DNA of 64,000 bases from Streptomyces aureus (GCF_000725495.1 NZ_KL647039.1:210287-274286); one strand, 5' to 3'; shown: positions 49,281-63,081, counted from the first letter of the stretch. Translations and numbers: made by a program. Notes: generated by a model from the sequence alone, not told the origin.

Positions 49281-51445
49281 CGGTGTCCGCGCCCCCGACG
49301 CGGGGCGGCCCCGACGACGTACCACCGGCTGACGCGTCCTGGCCGGACGGCCTCCGCCCGGAGGCCGGGGCGGGTACCGACGCCGCCGAGCCCGAGGAGG
49401 ACACCCAGGAGGCCAGAGCCGCCCAGCGCGAACTCGTCGCGCACACCCCGGGATTCATCTTCGGCGAGGCCGCCTCCTTCGGCGGCAGCGTGGTCGCCGG
49501 GGCGCAGCACGGCGTCTCGGCGGGCGGCTCGGCCCGTGACGTGTTCCTCGGCGGCAAGACGGAGATCCACCACCACGGGACGGCCACCGCGGAGTACGCC
49601 TCCGGGGAGATACCCGAGCAGCGGCTCGACGCGCTCGCCGCGGTCTTCGCCGAGGGCCCCTCCTTCGGCGCCGCCCTGGCCCGGCTGCGCGAGGAGCGCG
49701 TCCTGGTCCTGGCCGGCGCCCACTCCACCGGCCGCCACGCCGCCGCCCTGATGCTGCTGCACCGCCTGGGCGCGCCCGCCGTCCATGCGCTGTCCGCCGA
49801 GACCGGACCGGCGAACCTGGCGGCCCAGCTCACCGCGCCCGGCGGCTACGTCCTGCGGGACCTGCCGCTGAGCCGCAACCGCCCGCTGCGCGACACCCAC
49901 CTCTACGCGGCCCGCGACCGGCTCGCGAAGACCGGCGGCCACCTGGTCGTCACCGTCGAGAACTCCCCCTTCCTGCCGGGAGTCACCCCCTGCCCCTGGG
50001 AGCCCCCGGACGCGGCCGCCGTGCTGCGCGCCCACCTCGCCGACCTGCGCGAGGATCCCGACGCCGGCGCGGGACTGCTCGCCCTCGGCCCCGTCCGCGA
50101 CTTCCTCGCCCGCGACGCCCACCGCCCCGCAGAGGCGGCCCGCTTCGCCGCCGAGGTCGCCCGCTACGACGGCGGCGAGGAGGCGGCGGCCCGCCTCGCC
50201 GACTTCGGGCACGCGGCGGTCGAGCAGCAGTGCCGGGAATGGCTCGGCGACCCCGAGTCCACCCTGCGCGACAAGGCGTTCCTCATCTCTCTCGCCGTCT
50301 TCGACCAGGCTCCGTACGTGCTCGCCGCGGAACTCGCCGACACGCTGTTCGTGCACTTCCAGCGGCTCCAGCACCCCGAGCAGCCGCCGGAGATCCCGGT
50401 GTTCGGGCTCTCCGCCGAGACCCGGCTGGAGCGGGCACGGGCCGAGGGCGAGTTACGCACCGAGGAGACCGACTGGGGCCCGGTCCCCCAGTTCACGGCC
50501 CGCTTCAAGAAGGAGACCACCCCCCGGGTGCTGCTCGGCGAGGTCTGGACGGGCCATCCGTCGGCACGGCCCGCGCTGGTCGCCTGGCTCAGGGAACTGG
50601 CCCGCGACCGCCGTCCCGTCGTACGGACCCGGGCCGCCGCGGCCGCCGCGCTGCTGGCCCGCGCCGACCTGCCCTCGGCGATGGCGCTGCTGATCGACGG
50701 CTGGGCCGTGTCCAAGGCCTTCGGCCCCCGGGTCACCGCCGCCAACACCCTCACGCTCGCCCAGCTCCTCGACGCACCCGTCGTCCTGCGCCTGCTCACC
50801 CAGTGGTGCACGGACGGCCACTGGGCCCGCCGCTGGACCGCGATCCGCGCGTTCGGCCTGCTCACCCCGCTGCGCCCCGACCTCGCGGGCCCGGCGCTCA
50901 GCGCGCTCGCCGCCCGCGCCCGCGCCGGAGGCAGCAGCAAGACGGAGTCCAAGAACCTGGTCGACTCCACCGCCCTGCTGCTCTCGGTGGGCACCCGGCG
51001 CGGCGAGATGCTCTCCGAGCTGGTGCGCCTGCTCCACCACGACACGGCCTCCGTGCGGGCGCTCGCGCTGGCCGCGTTCGTCCGCTCCTGCGACAACGCG
51101 GAGGAGGGCGCGCTCGTCGAGTGGTACGCCGACACCGGCATGTACGAGGCGGACTCGGCCCGCGACCTGGCCACCCTGTGGCGCACCGCGCTCGGCGACC
51201 GCGGGCACACCCGGGGCGCCCTGAACGCCCTGCACACCTGGGTGCGGCTGGCCGAGCACCGGGCGGACGTCGCCCAGGCCCTGGAGCTGCTGCTGCCCGC
51301 GCTGGTCGTGACGGCGGACGACCGCAAACGCCTGGGCCACGAACTGGCCGGCCTGCGGGCCCCGGACGGCGGACCGCGCCCGCCCGTGGCCGACCGGCTG
51401 CTCGCCCTTCTGACCCCCTCCACCCCAGATCCATCGAGGAGTTGA
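49277..51445 (+). CDS. STAND-like / HEAT-repeat protein with N-terminal homotypic-type motif
   Basis: A 722-residue protein that starts with GTG overlapping the cyclase-like stop (GTGA), so translation is coupled. After a ~55-residue acidic disordered start it carries FIFGEAASFGGSVVAGAQHG and then VSAGG and DVFLGG (59-93), closely matching the end of the preceding protein. A divergent P-loop-like GAHSTGRHAA lies at 147-156, with Arg where Lys is normal, after a hydrophobic RVLVLA strand. From ~440 on, helical HEAT-like repeats follow (RRPVVRTRAAAAAALLARAD). This is the layout of an NLR-like receptor: association motif, nucleotide-binding core, superstructure-forming repeats. ATP binding is uncertain. 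Confidence 0.72.
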   Translation: MTVSAPPTRGGPDDVPPADASWPDGLRPEAGAGTDAAEPEEDTQEARAAQRELVAHTPGFIFGEAASFGGSVVAGAQHGVSAGGSARDVFLGGKTEIHHHGTATAEYASGEIPEQRLDALAAVFAEGPSFGAALARLREERVLVLAGAHSTGRHAAALMLLHRLGAPAVHALSAETGPANLAAQLTAPGGYVLRDLPLSRNRPLRDTHLYAARDRLAKTGGHLVVTVENSPFLPGVTPCPWEPPDAAAVLRAHLADLREDPDAGAGLLALGPVRDFLARDAHRPAEAARFAAEVARYDGGEEAAARLADFGHAAVEQQCREWLGDPESTLRDKAFLISLAVFDQAPYVLAAELADTLFVHFQRLQHPEQPPEIPVFGLSAETRLERARAEGELRTEETDWGPVPQFTARFKKETTPRVLLGEVWTGHPSARPALVAWLRELARDRRPVVRTRAAAAAALLARADLPSAMALLIDGWAVSKAFGPRVTAANTLTLAQLLDAPVVLRLLTQWCTDGHWARRWTAIRAFGLLTPLRPDLAGPALSALAARARAGGSSKTESKNLVDSTALLLSVGTRRGEMLSELVRLLHHDTASVRALALAAFVRSCDNAEEGALVEWYADTGMYEADSARDLATLWRTALGDRGHTRGALNALHTWVRLAEHRADVAQALELLLPALVVTADDRKRLGHELAGLRAPDGGPRPPVADRLLALLTPSTPDPSRS

Positions 51446-51448
51446 ACC

Positions 51449-52957
51449 ATGGCGGAGTTCCGCCGTCAGCCGGAGTGGCAGCAGGACGCCAACCGGCACA
51501 GCACGCTCATCGACCCGGTGCTCACCGTGCGGCCGATAGCGCGCTTCGACTACACCGTCCGCCGGTCGGTGACCGCGATCGACCACGCGCTGGTCTTCGT
51601 CACCGCGAAGGGCTCGTACGACGTCTACACACCCCCGCACCGGCCGAGCCGCTCGGACGCGGCCACCCGCCGCTACACCTCCGTCTACGAGGTGGACATG
51701 GGCAGCCACCCCGTCCAGCTCGCGCTGGAGATGCCGAGCGACGACGACGCGTTCGCCTTCGGCGCCACGGCCGATCTCACCTGGCGGGTCGCGGACCCGA
51801 TCGCCTACGTGGCCAGCGGCGAGCGGGACGTGCCGACCCGGCTCACCCGTGAACTGCACCAGCTCGCGCGGCCGGTCAGCCGCGCCTTCTCCATCGAGGA
51901 CAGCCCCGCCGCCGAGCGCGCGGTCCAGCGGGCCGTGGACGACGGCGGCTTCGCCGCGGGCATCGGGCTGGCCGTGACCTGCGCGGTACGGCTGCGGCTC
52001 GACGACGAGGCGATCGCGCACCGGCGGCGGCAGCGGAGCCTGCGCTACGAGTCCGACATGCTCGACCCCGAGCACGAGTTCCGGCTCCGGCTGGCCCGGC
52101 AGCAGCACGAGCTGGAGATGCTGCGCCAGCAGCAGGACCACCATCTGATCACCGAGAAGATCAACTTCTACCAGTACCACCTCCAGCACGGAGGCGTCGC
52201 CGCCTGGGCCCTGCACCTGTCCCAGCACCCCGAGGACACCAAGATGGTCATCGGGTCCATCCAGAAGGACCAGCTGTCGATCATCAGGGGCCAGCTCCAG
52301 GTCCTCGCCGGGGACAGCCTGGAGGACTTCCAGAAGGCGGAGTCGGCACGATCGACCCTGCGGGCCGTCGACGAGCTGATCCAGCAGCAGGCGCCTCCGG
52401 CGCAGGGGGCGCTGCCCGCCGGGGCCGCGCCCGGACAGCCGTACACGCCGCCCCAGCCGCCCTATCCGGGCCAGTCCCCGTACCCGGGCCGGCCCGGGTA
52501 CGCGGGCCAGGCACCGTACGGCGAGCGTCCCCCCTACGACGGGGGCCGGCCTCCGTACGCCGACGACCGGCCCCCCTACGCGGGCCCACAGCAGCCGCCC
52601 CACGCGGGGCAGCCTCCGTACGGGGGCGGCACGGGCGACACGGGCGGCCTGGGCGGCCTGGGCGGGCAGCAGCAGCCCTACGCCGGGGCTTCCGCCCACG
52701 CGGGCGACCGGCCGCCGTACACCGGGGCGCCGGACGCCTCGGGTCCCTACGCCGGGGGTCCGGCCGTACCGGGTCGTCCCGAGGCCCCGGCGGTACCGGG
52801 GCGGCCCGAGAGCCCGGCGGACCCGTACGGACCTCCCGCGACGACGCCCTACCCGGCCGTCGGGCCCGCCCCGGCCGTGCCCCGGGCACCCGGCCGCCCC
52901 GACGGCGCGCAGCCCGCCGTACCGCCGGACGGCGCCGCCGCGGACACCCCCGCGTAA
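51449..52957 (+). CDS. SPFH/band-7-like protein with PPY-rich tail
   Basis: A 502-residue protein, three bases after the previous stop, with its GGAG ribosome-binding site inside that gene. Residues ~20-200 look like an SPFH domain: an extended beta region (LTVRPIARFDYTVRRSVTAI), DLTWRVADPIAYVASG, and RELHQLARPVSRAFSIED. A Gln/Arg/Leu coiled coil follows (about 205-245, RLARQQHELEMLRQQQDHHL). From ~315 the protein is low-complexity with many PPY, PYAG and PYGG units. SPFH proteins scaffold membrane microdomains and often pair with proteases. No transmembrane helix is obvious; attachment may be peripheral. Confidence 0.72.
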   Translation: MAEFRRQPEWQQDANRHSTLIDPVLTVRPIARFDYTVRRSVTAIDHALVFVTAKGSYDVYTPPHRPSRSDAATRRYTSVYEVDMGSHPVQLALEMPSDDDAFAFGATADLTWRVADPIAYVASGERDVPTRLTRELHQLARPVSRAFSIEDSPAAERAVQRAVDDGGFAAGIGLAVTCAVRLRLDDEAIAHRRRQRSLRYESDMLDPEHEFRLRLARQQHELEMLRQQQDHHLITEKINFYQYHLQHGGVAAWALHLSQHPEDTKMVIGSIQKDQLSIIRGQLQVLAGDSLEDFQKAESARSTLRAVDELIQQQAPPAQGALPAGAAPGQPYTPPQPPYPGQSPYPGRPGYAGQAPYGERPPYDGGRPPYADDRPPYAGPQQPPHAGQPPYGGGTGDTGGLGGLGGQQQPYAGASAHAGDRPPYTGAPDASGPYAGGPAVPGRPEAPAVPGRPESPADPYGPPATTPYPAVGPAPAVPRAPGRPDGAQPAVPPDGAAADTPA

Positions 52958-53157
52958 CCCCGGCAGCGCCTGGGCGCCACGTGTGAGCCCCCGGCCGGGG
53001 GTTCCGCCCGTGACACCGCCCGCCGGGGCACCGCCGGCCGCGTCCGCGCGGCCCGGCCGGCATCCGTCGTCCCGCGGCCGCCCCCCACCGCTCCCCACCG
53101 CTCCCCGGCTGACGTCCCCGTCGCCGCACAGCCACCCGTCCCACCGAAGGAGCCGTC

Positions 53158-54870
53158 ATGTCCCAGCCTCCGGGCCCGGCCCACGAACCCTCGTATCCAG
53201 GACTCCCGTATCCGGGTGCCGCGACCCCGCCGCCCGAGTACCCGGGGGCTTCCGCTCCCCCGCCCGACCACCCCGGCAGCCCGGGAGCGCAGTACCCCGG
53301 GGCAGCGGCGGGCGCAGCGCCCACGTACCCGGGCGGCACGGGCCCCGCGCCGCACCACCCCGGGACGGCCGGCTCCTCTCCGCAGTACCCCGGCGTTCCC
53401 GGACCTGGTGGACCCGGACCTCAGTACCCCGGAGCGGCGGCCGCGAGCGCCGCGCCGACGTACCCGGGAGCCGGGAGCGCGGCGCCGCTGTACCCGGGTA
53501 CGGGGCCCGGAAGCGCCGCACCCTCGTATCCGGGCGGCACGGGGCAGGCTCCCCAGTACCCGGGACCCGGCGGCCAGTCCCCGCACTACCCGGGGCCCGG
53601 GGCTCAGACCCCGCAGTACCCGGGGCAGGGAGGTCAGCCACCGCAGCATCCGGGGCCCGGCGGCCAGTCCCCCCAGTACCCGGGGACCGGGACTCAGGCA
53701 CCGCAGTACCCGGGGAGTCCCGGACCCGGTGGGCCCGGGGCGCAGTACCCGGGGACGGCCGAGGCCGGGGCGCAGTACCCGGGGGCGATGCAGCCCGGGG
53801 CGCAGTACCCGGGGACGGCGCAGCCCGGTCCGCACGGGCAGGGGGCCGATCCGCAGGGCGCCGGGCAGTCGCAGGCGGACGCCAGGCCGTTCATCCCGCG
53901 GCCCGCCGTCGCCGCCGACGACCTCGACTACCGGCACCAGGGCTCCCGCGTCCATCTGGCGAGCCACCAGCGCGGCGCCGACGCCACCGCCATCGGACAG
54001 CTGGCCACCCAGATCCCCGGGGCGCTGGTGAGCCTCGCCGTGGTGTCCGCCCTCGCGCTGGGCATCTGCGGCACGGTCGTGGGCTGGCTGGTCGTCGTGG
54101 CCTGGGTGGCCTCCGGAGCGCTCGTCTTCCACCGGCCCACCGAGCTGCGCTTCGCCCGGCACGTGCTCAAGCTGCGGGAGCCGCTGGCCGAGGAACGCGC
54201 CCGGCTGGAGCCGATCTGGCGCGAGGTCACCGCACGGGCCGGCATCGAGGCGAACACCTACGAGCTGATGGTGGAGAACAGCGACGACCTGAACGCCGTC
54301 GCCGTCGCCGGTCACGTCGTCGGTGTCACCACGTACTCCCTCAACAAGATCCCCAGCAGCAACCTCGCCGCCGTCCTCGCCCATGAGCTCGGCCACCACA
54401 CCGGCGGCCACGCCTGGGCCGGTCTCCTCGGCTACTGGTACTCGCTGCCCGGCCGGCTCGCCTGGGCGTTCACCCGCGCCCTGGCCAGGATCGCGCTCGC
54501 CGTCGCGGGGGTCTTCTCGGCGGCCGCGACCGGGCTGCTGATCCTCTTCATGGGGATGTTCGTGCTCGCCGGGTTCCTCGTCGCCTGGTACATCACCGTC
54601 CCCCTGGTCGTCGCGCCCTACCTCCTCGCCTGGGCGGGCCGGCTCGGCGAACTGCGTGCCGACCAGCAGTCCGCCGCCCTCGGCTTTGCGCCCGAGATGG
54701 CCGAGGTCCTGCGCCACTTCCAGGCCGAGGAGGACGCGGCGAAGTCGGCGGCCGCCGCCCAGGGCAAGAAGCTCCAGGAGCCCACCGGACTCGCCAGACT
54801 GCTGTCCACCCACCCCGACAACTACACCCGCCTGCGCGCCCTGGAGCCCTACCTCCAGCTCCCGCGCTGA
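53158..54870 (+). CDS. HtpX-like M48 membrane metalloprotease with YPG-repeat N-terminus
   Basis: A 570-residue protein; an AAGGAG ribosome-binding site precedes ATG 53158. Residues 1-~240 are low-complexity with about nineteen YPG units and a few HPG. Two transmembrane helices follow (~277-325), then the M48 peptidase: HELGH at 409-413 (zinc ligands His409 and His413) and Glu498 in GELRAD as the third ligand. Further hydrophobic helices lie between them. The active site is complete, so cleavage of membrane proteins is plausible. A 200-nt gap with a CCCCCGGCCGGGGG palindrome separates it from the SPFH gene, so it may also have its own transcript. Confidence 0.83.
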   Translation: MSQPPGPAHEPSYPGLPYPGAATPPPEYPGASAPPPDHPGSPGAQYPGAAAGAAPTYPGGTGPAPHHPGTAGSSPQYPGVPGPGGPGPQYPGAAAASAAPTYPGAGSAAPLYPGTGPGSAAPSYPGGTGQAPQYPGPGGQSPHYPGPGAQTPQYPGQGGQPPQHPGPGGQSPQYPGTGTQAPQYPGSPGPGGPGAQYPGTAEAGAQYPGAMQPGAQYPGTAQPGPHGQGADPQGAGQSQADARPFIPRPAVAADDLDYRHQGSRVHLASHQRGADATAIGQLATQIPGALVSLAVVSALALGICGTVVGWLVVVAWVASGALVFHRPTELRFARHVLKLREPLAEERARLEPIWREVTARAGIEANTYELMVENSDDLNAVAVAGHVVGVTTYSLNKIPSSNLAAVLAHELGHHTGGHAWAGLLGYWYSLPGRLAWAFTRALARIALAVAGVFSAAATGLLILFMGMFVLAGFLVAWYITVPLVVAPYLLAWAGRLGELRADQQSAALGFAPEMAEVLRHFQAEEDAAKSAAAAQGKKLQEPTGLARLLSTHPDNYTRLRALEPYLQLPR

Positions 54871-54882
54871 GACCGGGAACGC

Positions 54883-54922
54883 CGAAGGGCGGCCACCCCC
54901 TGGTGGGGGTGACCGCCCTTCG
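54883..54922. terminator. Hairpin between the M48 gene and rpoC
   Basis: An 18-bp stem, CGAAGGGCGGCCACCCCC with its near-complement, around the loop TGGT. One pair is C-A on the plus strand but G-U on the minus strand, so it is slightly stronger for the rpoBC transcript. It sits between convergent genes and can serve both. Confidence 0.9.
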
Positions 54923-54931
54923 TACTACCGC

Positions 54932-58831
<3,900 letters not shown>

Positions 58832-58945
58832 TATGCGTCAATCCCTCTCAGGGTTGTAAGTCTTTGGGGTCTGATACGGGGGTCCTGGGGCCGGCGGGCC
58901 TTGATCACCTTTTCCACAGGTGGCCAAGGCCCGGCCGGACTCCCG

Positions 58946-61900
58946 TCAGACCTCTTCGACGCTGCTCGGCTCGCGCCGGGACAGGTCGATGCCGAGCTCC
59001 TCCGCCGCGCGGAAGACGTCCTCGTCGGTGTCGCGCATCTCGATGGACATGCCGTCCGAGGACAGCACCTCCACGTTGAGGCACAGGGACTGCATCTCCT
59101 TGATGAGCACCTTGAAGGACTCGGGGATGCCGGGCTCGGGGATGTTCTCGCCCTTGACGATGGCCTCGTAGACCTTCACGCGGCCGGTCACGTCGTCGGA
59201 CTTGATCGTCAGCAGCTCCTGGAGGGCGTAAGCGGCGCCGTACGCCTCCAGCGCCCACACCTCCATCTCACCGAAGCGCTGGCCACCGAACTGAGCCTTA
59301 CCACCCAGCGGCTGCTGGGTGATCATCGAGTACGGACCGGTCGAGCGGGCGTGGAGCTTGTCGTCGACCAGGTGGTGCAGCTTGAGGATGTACATGTACC
59401 CGACCGAGATCGGGTCCGGGAACGGCTCGCCGGAGCGGCCGTCGAACAGCCTCGCCTTGCCGGACGGGAGGACCAGACGGTCACCGTCGCGGTTGGGCAG
59501 GGTGTGCTCGAACAGACCCGCGAGCTCGTCCTCGCGCGCACCGTCGAAGACCGGGGTGGCGACGTTCGTCCGCGGCGGGACCTGGTCGGCACCGATGGCC
59601 TGGAGGCGCTTCGCCCAGTCGTCCGCGAGACCGGAGACGTCCCAGCCGCGGCTGGCGAGCCAGCCGAGGTGGATCTCCAGCACCTGTCCCGGGTTCATTC
59701 GGGACGGGACACCGAGCGGGTTGAGGATGATGTCGACCGGGGTGCCGTCCTCCAGGAACGGCATGTCCTCGATCGGCAGGATCTTCGAGATGACACCCTT
59801 GTTGCCGTGACGGCCGGCGAGCTTGTCACCGTCCGTGATCTTGCGCTTCTGCGCCACGTAGACACGAACCAGCTGGTTCACGCCCGGGGGCAGCTCGTCG
59901 CCCTCCTCGCGGTCGAAGACGCGGACGCCGATGACCTTGCCGATCTCGCCGTGCGGGACCTTCAGCGAGGTGTCACGGACCTCACGGGCCTTCTCACCGA
60001 AGATCGCGCGCAGCAGGCGCTCCTCCGGCGTCAGCTCGGTCTCACCCTTGGGCGTGACCTTGCCGACGAGGATGTCGCCGGCGACGACCTCGGCACCGAT
60101 ACGGATGATGCCGCGCTCGTCGAGGTCGGCGAGGACCTCCTCGGAGACGTTCGGGATGTCCCGGGTGATCTCCTCGGGGCCGAGCTTGGTGTCACGGGCG
60201 TCGACCTCGTGCTCCTCGATGTGGATCGAGGAGAGGACGTCGTCCTGCACGAGGCGCTGCGACAGGATGATCGCGTCCTCGTAGTTGTGACCCTCCCACG
60301 GCATGAACGCCACGAGCAGGTTCTTGCCGAGGGCCATCTCGCCGTCCTCGGTCGCGGGACCGTCGGCCAGGACCTGGCCCTCGATCACGCGGGCGCCCTC
60401 GTCCACGACAACCTTCTGGTTGACGGAGGTGCCCTGGTTCGACCGGGAGAACTTGTGCAGGCGGTACGTGGTGTACGTGCCGTCGTCGTTGGCGGTGGTG
60501 ATGTAGTCCGCGGAGACCTCCTGGACCACACCGTCCTTCTCCGACTTCAGGACGTCACCGGCGTCGACCGCACAGCGGTACTCCATGCCGGTGCCGACCA
60601 GCGGCGCCTCGGACTTGATGAGCGGAACGGCCTGGCGCATCATGTTCGCGCCCATGAGGGCACGGTTGGCGTCGTCGTGCTCCAGGAACGGGATCATCGC
60701 GGTCGCGACCGACACCATCTGGCGCGGGGAGACGTCCATGTAGTCGACGTCGTCACCGGGGACGTAGTCGACCTCGCCGCCACGACGGCGGACCAGGACG
60801 CGGGACTCCTCGAAGCGGAGCTCGTCCGTCAGCGGCGCGTTGGCCTGCGCGATGACGAACCGGTCCTCTTCGTCGGCCGTGAGGTAGTCGACCTCGTCGG
60901 TGACGACACCGTCGGTGACCCGGCGGTAGGGCGTCTCGACGAAACCGAACGCGTTCACGCGGCCGTAGGAGGCGAGCGAGCCGATCAGACCGATGTTCGG
61001 GCCTTCAGGGGTCTCGATCGGGCACATGCGGCCGTAGTGCGACGGGTGCACGTCACGGACCTCGAAGCCGGCCCGCTCACGGGAGAGACCACCCGGGCCA
61101 AGAGCCGACAGACGGCGCTTGTGGGTGAGACCCGACAGCGGGTTGTTCTGGTCCATGAACTGCGACAGCTGGCTGGTGCCGAAGAACTCCTTGATGGAGG
61201 CGACGACCGGCCGGATGTTGATCAGGGTCTGCGGCGTGATCGCCTCGACGTCCTGGGTCGTCATGCGCTCGCGCACGACGCGCTCCATACGAGCCAGACC
61301 CGTGCGGACCTGGTTCTGGATGAGCTCGCCGACGTTGCGCAGACGACGGTTGCCGAAGTGGTCGATGTCGTCGGTCTCGACGACGATCGAGGTGCCGTTG
61401 TCGCCAACGGTCTCGGTCTCACCGGCGTGCAGCTTCACCAGGTACTTGATCGTCGAGATGATGTCCTCGACGGTCAGGATCCCGGCGTCGAGCGGGGCGT
61501 CGCCGCCCAGCTTCTTGTTGACCTTGTAACGGCCGACCTTGGCGAGGTCGTAGCGCTTCGGGTTGAAGTAGAGGTTCTCCAGAAGCGTCTGCGCGGCCTC
61601 GCGCGTCGGCGGCTCGCCCGGACGCAGCTTGCGGTAGATGTCCAGCAGCGCGTCGTCCTGGCCCTGGGTGTGGTCCTTCTCCAGGGTGGCGCGCATGGAC
61701 TCGTACTCGCCGAACTCCTCGAGGATCTGCTCGGTGGTCCAGCCGAGAGCCTTCAGGAGAACGGTGACGGACTGCTTGCGCTTGCGGTCGATGCGGACAC
61801 CGACCATGTCGCGCTTGTCGATCTCCATCTCCAGCCAGGCACCCCGGGAGGGGATGACCTTGGCCGAGAAGATGTCCTTGTCGGACGTCTTGTCGATGGA

Positions 61901-62431
61901 GGAGTCGAAGTAGACACCCGGCGAGCGGACCAGCTGCGACACCACGACACGCTCGGTGCCGTTGATGACGAAGGTGCCCTTGTTGGTCATGAGCGGGAAG
62001 TCGCCCATGAAGACCGTCTGGGACTTGATCTCGCCGGTCTCGTTGTTGGTGAACTCGGCGGTGACGAACAGCGGGGCCGCGTACGTGAAGTCGCGGTCCT
62101 TGCACTCGTCGATGGAGTTCTTCGGGGGCTCGAAGCGGTGGTCGCGGAACGTCAGGGACATCGACCCGCTGAAGTCCTCGATCGGGGAGATCTCCTCGAA
62201 GATCTCCTCCAGACCGGACTTGGTGGGGACGTCCTGTCCGCTGTCCAGAGCCGCCTCGACACGAGCCTTCCACGCGTCGTTGCCGAGCAGCCAGTCGAAG
62301 CTCTCGGTCTGCAGCGCAAGAAGGTTCGGAACCTCGAGGGGCTCCTTGATCTTTGCAAAGGAGATGCGCAGCGGGGCGGTGCTGGCGCCGTTGTTCGTAT
62401 TCGCGGTCGAGGCAGTGCGCGAGGCGGCCAA
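58946..62431 (-). CDS. rpoB: RNA polymerase beta subunit (TTG start)
   Basis: Forms the main channel and the rifampicin pocket. The TTG at 62431, after a GGAAGGAC ribosome-binding site, gives 1161 residues; with this start the classical resistance positions fall at His437 (THKRR) and Ser442 (RRLSALGPG), the numbering used for S. coelicolor and S. lividans. The GTG ten codons upstream has no ribosome-binding site. [20 protein letters not shown] and the following stretch are wild type, so rifampicin sensitivity is expected at the target. Confidence 0.97.
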   Translation of the reverse strand: MAASRTASTANTNNGASTAPLRISFAKIKEPLEVPNLLALQTESFDWLLGNDAWKARVEAALDSGQDVPTKSGLEEIFEEISPIEDFSGSMSLTFRDHRFEPPKNSIDECKDRDFTYAAPLFVTAEFTNNETGEIKSQTVFMGDFPLMTNKGTFVINGTERVVVSQLVRSPGVYFDSSIDKTSDKDIFSAKVIPSRGAWLEMEIDKRDMVGVRIDRKRKQSVTVLLKALGWTTEQILEEFGEYESMRATLEKDHTQGQDDALLDIYRKLRPGEPPTREAAQTLLENLYFNPKRYDLAKVGRYKVNKKLGGDAPLDAGILTVEDIISTIKYLVKLHAGETETVGDNGTSIVVETDDIDHFGNRRLRNVGELIQNQVRTGLARMERVVRERMTTQDVEAITPQTLINIRPVVASIKEFFGTSQLSQFMDQNNPLSGLTHKRRLSALGPGGLSRERAGFEVRDVHPSHYGRMCPIETPEGPNIGLIGSLASYGRVNAFGFVETPYRRVTDGVVTDEVDYLTADEEDRFVIAQANAPLTDELRFEESRVLVRRRGGEVDYVPGDDVDYMDVSPRQMVSVATAMIPFLEHDDANRALMGANMMRQAVPLIKSEAPLVGTGMEYRCAVDAGDVLKSEKDGVVQEVSADYITTANDDGTYTTYRLHKFSRSNQGTSVNQKVVVDEGARVIEGQVLADGPATEDGEMALGKNLLVAFMPWEGHNYEDAIILSQRLVQDDVLSSIHIEEHEVDARDTKLGPEEITRDIPNVSEEVLADLDERGIIRIGAEVVAGDILVGKVTPKGETELTPEERLLRAIFGEKAREVRDTSLKVPHGEIGKVIGVRVFDREEGDELPPGVNQLVRVYVAQKRKITDGDKLAGRHGNKGVISKILPIEDMPFLEDGTPVDIILNPLGVPSRMNPGQVLEIHLGWLASRGWDVSGLADDWAKRLQAIGADQVPPRTNVATPVFDGAREDELAGLFEHTLPNRDGDRLVLPSGKARLFDGRSGEPFPDPISVGYMYILKLHHLVDDKLHARSTGPYSMITQQPLGGKAQFGGQRFGEMEVWALEAYGAAYALQELLTIKSDDVTGRVKVYEAIVKGENIPEPGIPESFKVLIKEMQSLCLNVEVLSSDGMSIEMRDTDEDVFRAAEELGIDLSRREPSSVEEV

Positions 62432-62616
62432 GAGGGGGTCCTTCCGAGGGCTCGGACTCACTACGCGCGTACCGGTCCCATGTCGGACATAGCGTCGGGC
62501 CGTACCCGATCCGGCCGGATAAAGGCCAGGTCAGAGTTGGTCCGACTATCGATGCTTCAACACGGGCATGCCCCTGGTGACGGGCAGGAGGCAGCTAACA
62601 GGCAGCGCAAAGGGTC

Positions 62617-62645
62617 AGTGTAGCCACTAGGCCCACTGATGTCCA
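62617..62645 (-). promoter_or_regulatory. Candidate rpoBC promoter
   Basis: Minus strand: TGGACA (62640-62645), 17-nt spacer, TACACT (62617-62622), a good principal-sigma promoter ~180 nt upstream of the rpoB start. The 650-nt gap from rpoB to rplL (62432-63081) holds no gene; it contains this site and the rplL attenuator at 62974-63011. Streptomyces rpoB is known to have its own promoter in this gap. Confidence 0.65.
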
Positions 62646-62973
62646 GTCCCTGTTTTTTGAGACCTTCACTGCTCTCAACACCTGCGGCAAGCCACGCCCT
62701 CAATGCACATCGATACTGCCCTCTTCGTCGGCGATCCATGCCTCGGATACGGATCGTTGTGACGACGCGTCCTGAGAATTGCGCGCTGCGTGCGGTTCGT
62801 CAAGGCCCCCCATGCCCTGAGCAAGTGCCGCGATCGTCACGTGCGGCCCGTCTTGCAACCCGTCCCTCTGCCTGTCACAGGGTGGTCGGAGGCGCACAAC
62901 GAAGATCACCATACTCGTCGCGGCCACCGGCGCAAGGCTGCCGCTTCAGGCCCCCGGAAGGATCCCCTGAACG

Positions 62974-63011
62974 CCGAAGAGCGACCACCCAGTTGGGTGA
63001 TCGCTCTTCGG
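62974..63011 (-). terminator. Hairpin between rplL and rpoB (attenuator)
   Basis: A 17-bp stem, CCGAAGAGCGATCACCC with its partner, around a 4-nt loop; the only mismatch on the plus strand becomes G-U in the minus-strand RNA. It lies 70 nt after rplL. In many bacteria an rplJL attenuator here lowers readthrough into rpoBC so that far more L7/L12 than polymerase is made. Confidence 0.85.
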
Positions 63012-63081
63012 TGCGTCAGCGTTACAGCGCTACGAGAGCGGCTGTGTCGGCTTCACAGGAGTCCTCGGGGGACTCGTCGAG

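Noticed and set aside
58946..62431. Rifampicin-resistance substitution in rpoB to match the rpsL change
   Set aside because: Asp, His437, Arg440 and Ser442 positions in the resistance region are all wild type.
62432..62461. GTG 62461 as rpoB start
   Set aside because: No ribosome-binding site; gives a length and residue numbering that disagree with characterised Streptomyces RpoB.
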